In this document: piece by piece, positions 63,358 to 64,000 of the stretch | Position numbering within the stretch: position 1 is the stretch's first letter | Layout: every line of letters starts with the position of its first letter | Assembly: GCA_028288725.1 (NCBI GenBank) | Contig: JAQGIC010000019.1 | Span: 1-64,000, forward strand | Direction of reading: 5' to 3' | DNA: 64,000 nucleotides | Source of the DNA: Rhodospirillales bacterium | GTDB taxonomy: Bacteria; Pseudomonadota; Alphaproteobacteria; ATCC43930; CGMCC-115725 | The notes under the pieces: generated by a model | What the model was told of the DNA's origin: nothing | Database searches by the model: none | What the model saw: only the letters and a program-made list of their open reading frames with translations | Program-made: the position numbers and the translations under genes

Positions 63358-63651
63358 ATGAACAAGTCAACGGTTGCCGGTCTTTGCGCCACGATGACCT
63401 TGCTGATTTGCGGCGGTGCGTTTGCCGCAGAGACGCCACATACGAAGCTATACAGACCCCAGATGCTGCCTCAGCTTTATATCTCGGCTGAGGAAGCCCA
63501 GGCAGTCTGTCCGGATGATCACGTCGTCTGGGTAAATTGGTCGGCGCGTACGTCCCATCTTCCGGCCGACAAGTATTATGGGCATACCCAGACCGGCGCT
63601 TATGCCTGTGCCAAAGCATCTGCCAAGGCGGGGATCAAACCTGCCAGGTAG
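63358..63651 (+). CDS. Small secreted protein (97 aa)
   Basis: A signal peptide (AGLCATMTLLICGGAFAAE) with likely cleavage at AFA-AE, then about 73 mature residues with two Cys residues (EAQAVCPDD and GAYACAK) that could form a disulfide. The repeated aromatic and His residues (HVVWVNWSARTSHL, YYGHTQTG) recur in small uncharacterised periplasmic proteins I cannot name. GAGGA precedes the ATG. It is a single-gene unit. Confidence 0.7.
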   Translation: MNKSTVAGLCATMTLLICGGAFAAETPHTKLYRPQMLPQLYISAEEAQAVCPDDHVVWVNWSARTSHLPADKYYGHTQTGAYACAKASAKAGIKPAR

Positions 63652-63845
63652 CCTTACTGTGTCATAAGGTCGATTTCCCCGGTCTTTGACCGCGCGGGCA
63701 TCTGGTGAGGCTTTGCGCGAGGCGGCGGGCGACTTTGATGCGGATGGTCGCGATCGAGGTGGCAACGGGGCGTTCAGGCCGCTCTGTGCCCTCCAGATCG
63801 GCTGCGGGACGACATACAGAGGGTCGCCATAAACCGGCCCGCTGG

Positions 63846-64000
63846 CTAGCCGCGCGCCCTCGGCGGCGACCGTACATCCAGCAGCAGAAGAGACCGCATC
63901 TGCATGACGAAAATGGGGCGGGTCGCCGGACTAAAGGCATTGCTGAAGACCGAGGCGATCGCATAGGACACGACGGTCGAGTAGGCCGCCCCGATCTCCG
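63846..64000 (-). CDS. Polysaccharide flippase (Wzx/MATE-like), 3' end only
   Basis: The last ~50 codons on the minus strand read GAAYSTVVSYAIASVFSN, then RPIFVMQMRSLLLL and a stop, matching the final transmembrane helix and cytoplasmic tail of oligosaccharide-unit flippases. The gene continues beyond the right edge, so the start and most of the protein are not in view. It would imply another surface-polysaccharide locus to the right, separate from the cassette at 22-39 kb. Confidence 0.5.
   Translation of the reverse strand, partial: EIGAAYSTVVSYAIASVFSNAFSPATRPIFVMQMRSLLLLDVRSPPRARG

Overview
The window is GC-rich, very densely coded, and contains no rRNA, tRNA, CRISPR array or recognisable transposase. 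The gene set (caa3-type oxidase with haem c fused to subunit II, DUF892 ferritin-like proteins, RbsABC-type sugar importers, a TIGR04290-like methyltransferase in a glycan cassette, possible EcfG-type promoters) points to an alphaproteobacterium. I cannot name the genus from sequence alone.

Layout. 1-300: gene debris made from two pieces of a cytochrome region found intact at 11.26-12.39 kb. 0.3-2.55 kb: small stress-type genes and a formate/nitrite-family channel. 2.78-6.45 kb: a tight four-gene cassette of a PurD-like ATP-grasp ligase, a HemK/PrmC-like methyltransferase, a haem-oxygenase-like diiron enzyme and a SET-domain methyltransferase. This is the best candidate here for an undescribed pathway. 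6.5-8.8 kb: an SDR remnant, then a TetR/SDR divergent pair with a perfect operator.

8.9-19.6 kb is respiratory: a FdhF/YdeP molybdoenzyme with a diheme cytochrome c runs toward a long operon on the other strand. That operon encodes a quinoprotein-like beta-propeller, cytochromes c, oxidase subunits II (with haem c), I and III, a small membrane protein and a CtaG-like factor. Subunit I lacks both the D-channel Asp and the K-channel Lys. The quinoprotein has lost the residues expected for metal binding and catalysis.

22.3-39.2 kb is a large divergent sugar/glycan cassette. Leftward genes: pyrophosphatase, sugar nucleotidyltransferase, CgeB-like glycosyltransferase, a glycosidase whose halves appear swapped, methyltransferase, histidine phosphatase and inositol-phosphate synthase. 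Rightward genes: two sugar-nucleotide epimerases, a B12-binding radical SAM enzyme and four glycosyltransferases. An APC permease and a GT9-like protein follow. Most starts overlap the preceding stop, so the set is probably expressed together to build one inositol- or sugar-containing product.

39.4-52.6 kb is sugar import and oxidation: a secreted peptide gene with its own terminator, a possible small RNA, an aldose dehydrogenase/lactonase pair resembling L-fucose oxidation, two ABC sugar importers, a second patch of gene debris and a DUF3311/sodium-solute symporter pair. 52.9-62.6 kb holds an MFS exporter, an ABC exporter, a PHB-depolymerase-type esterase, DUF2252, small stress genes, a transglutaminase-like protein, a PQ-loop protein and a type II NADH dehydrogenase. 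The right edge has a YHS-domain remnant, a small secreted protein and the 3' end of a probable polysaccharide flippase that continues beyond the window.
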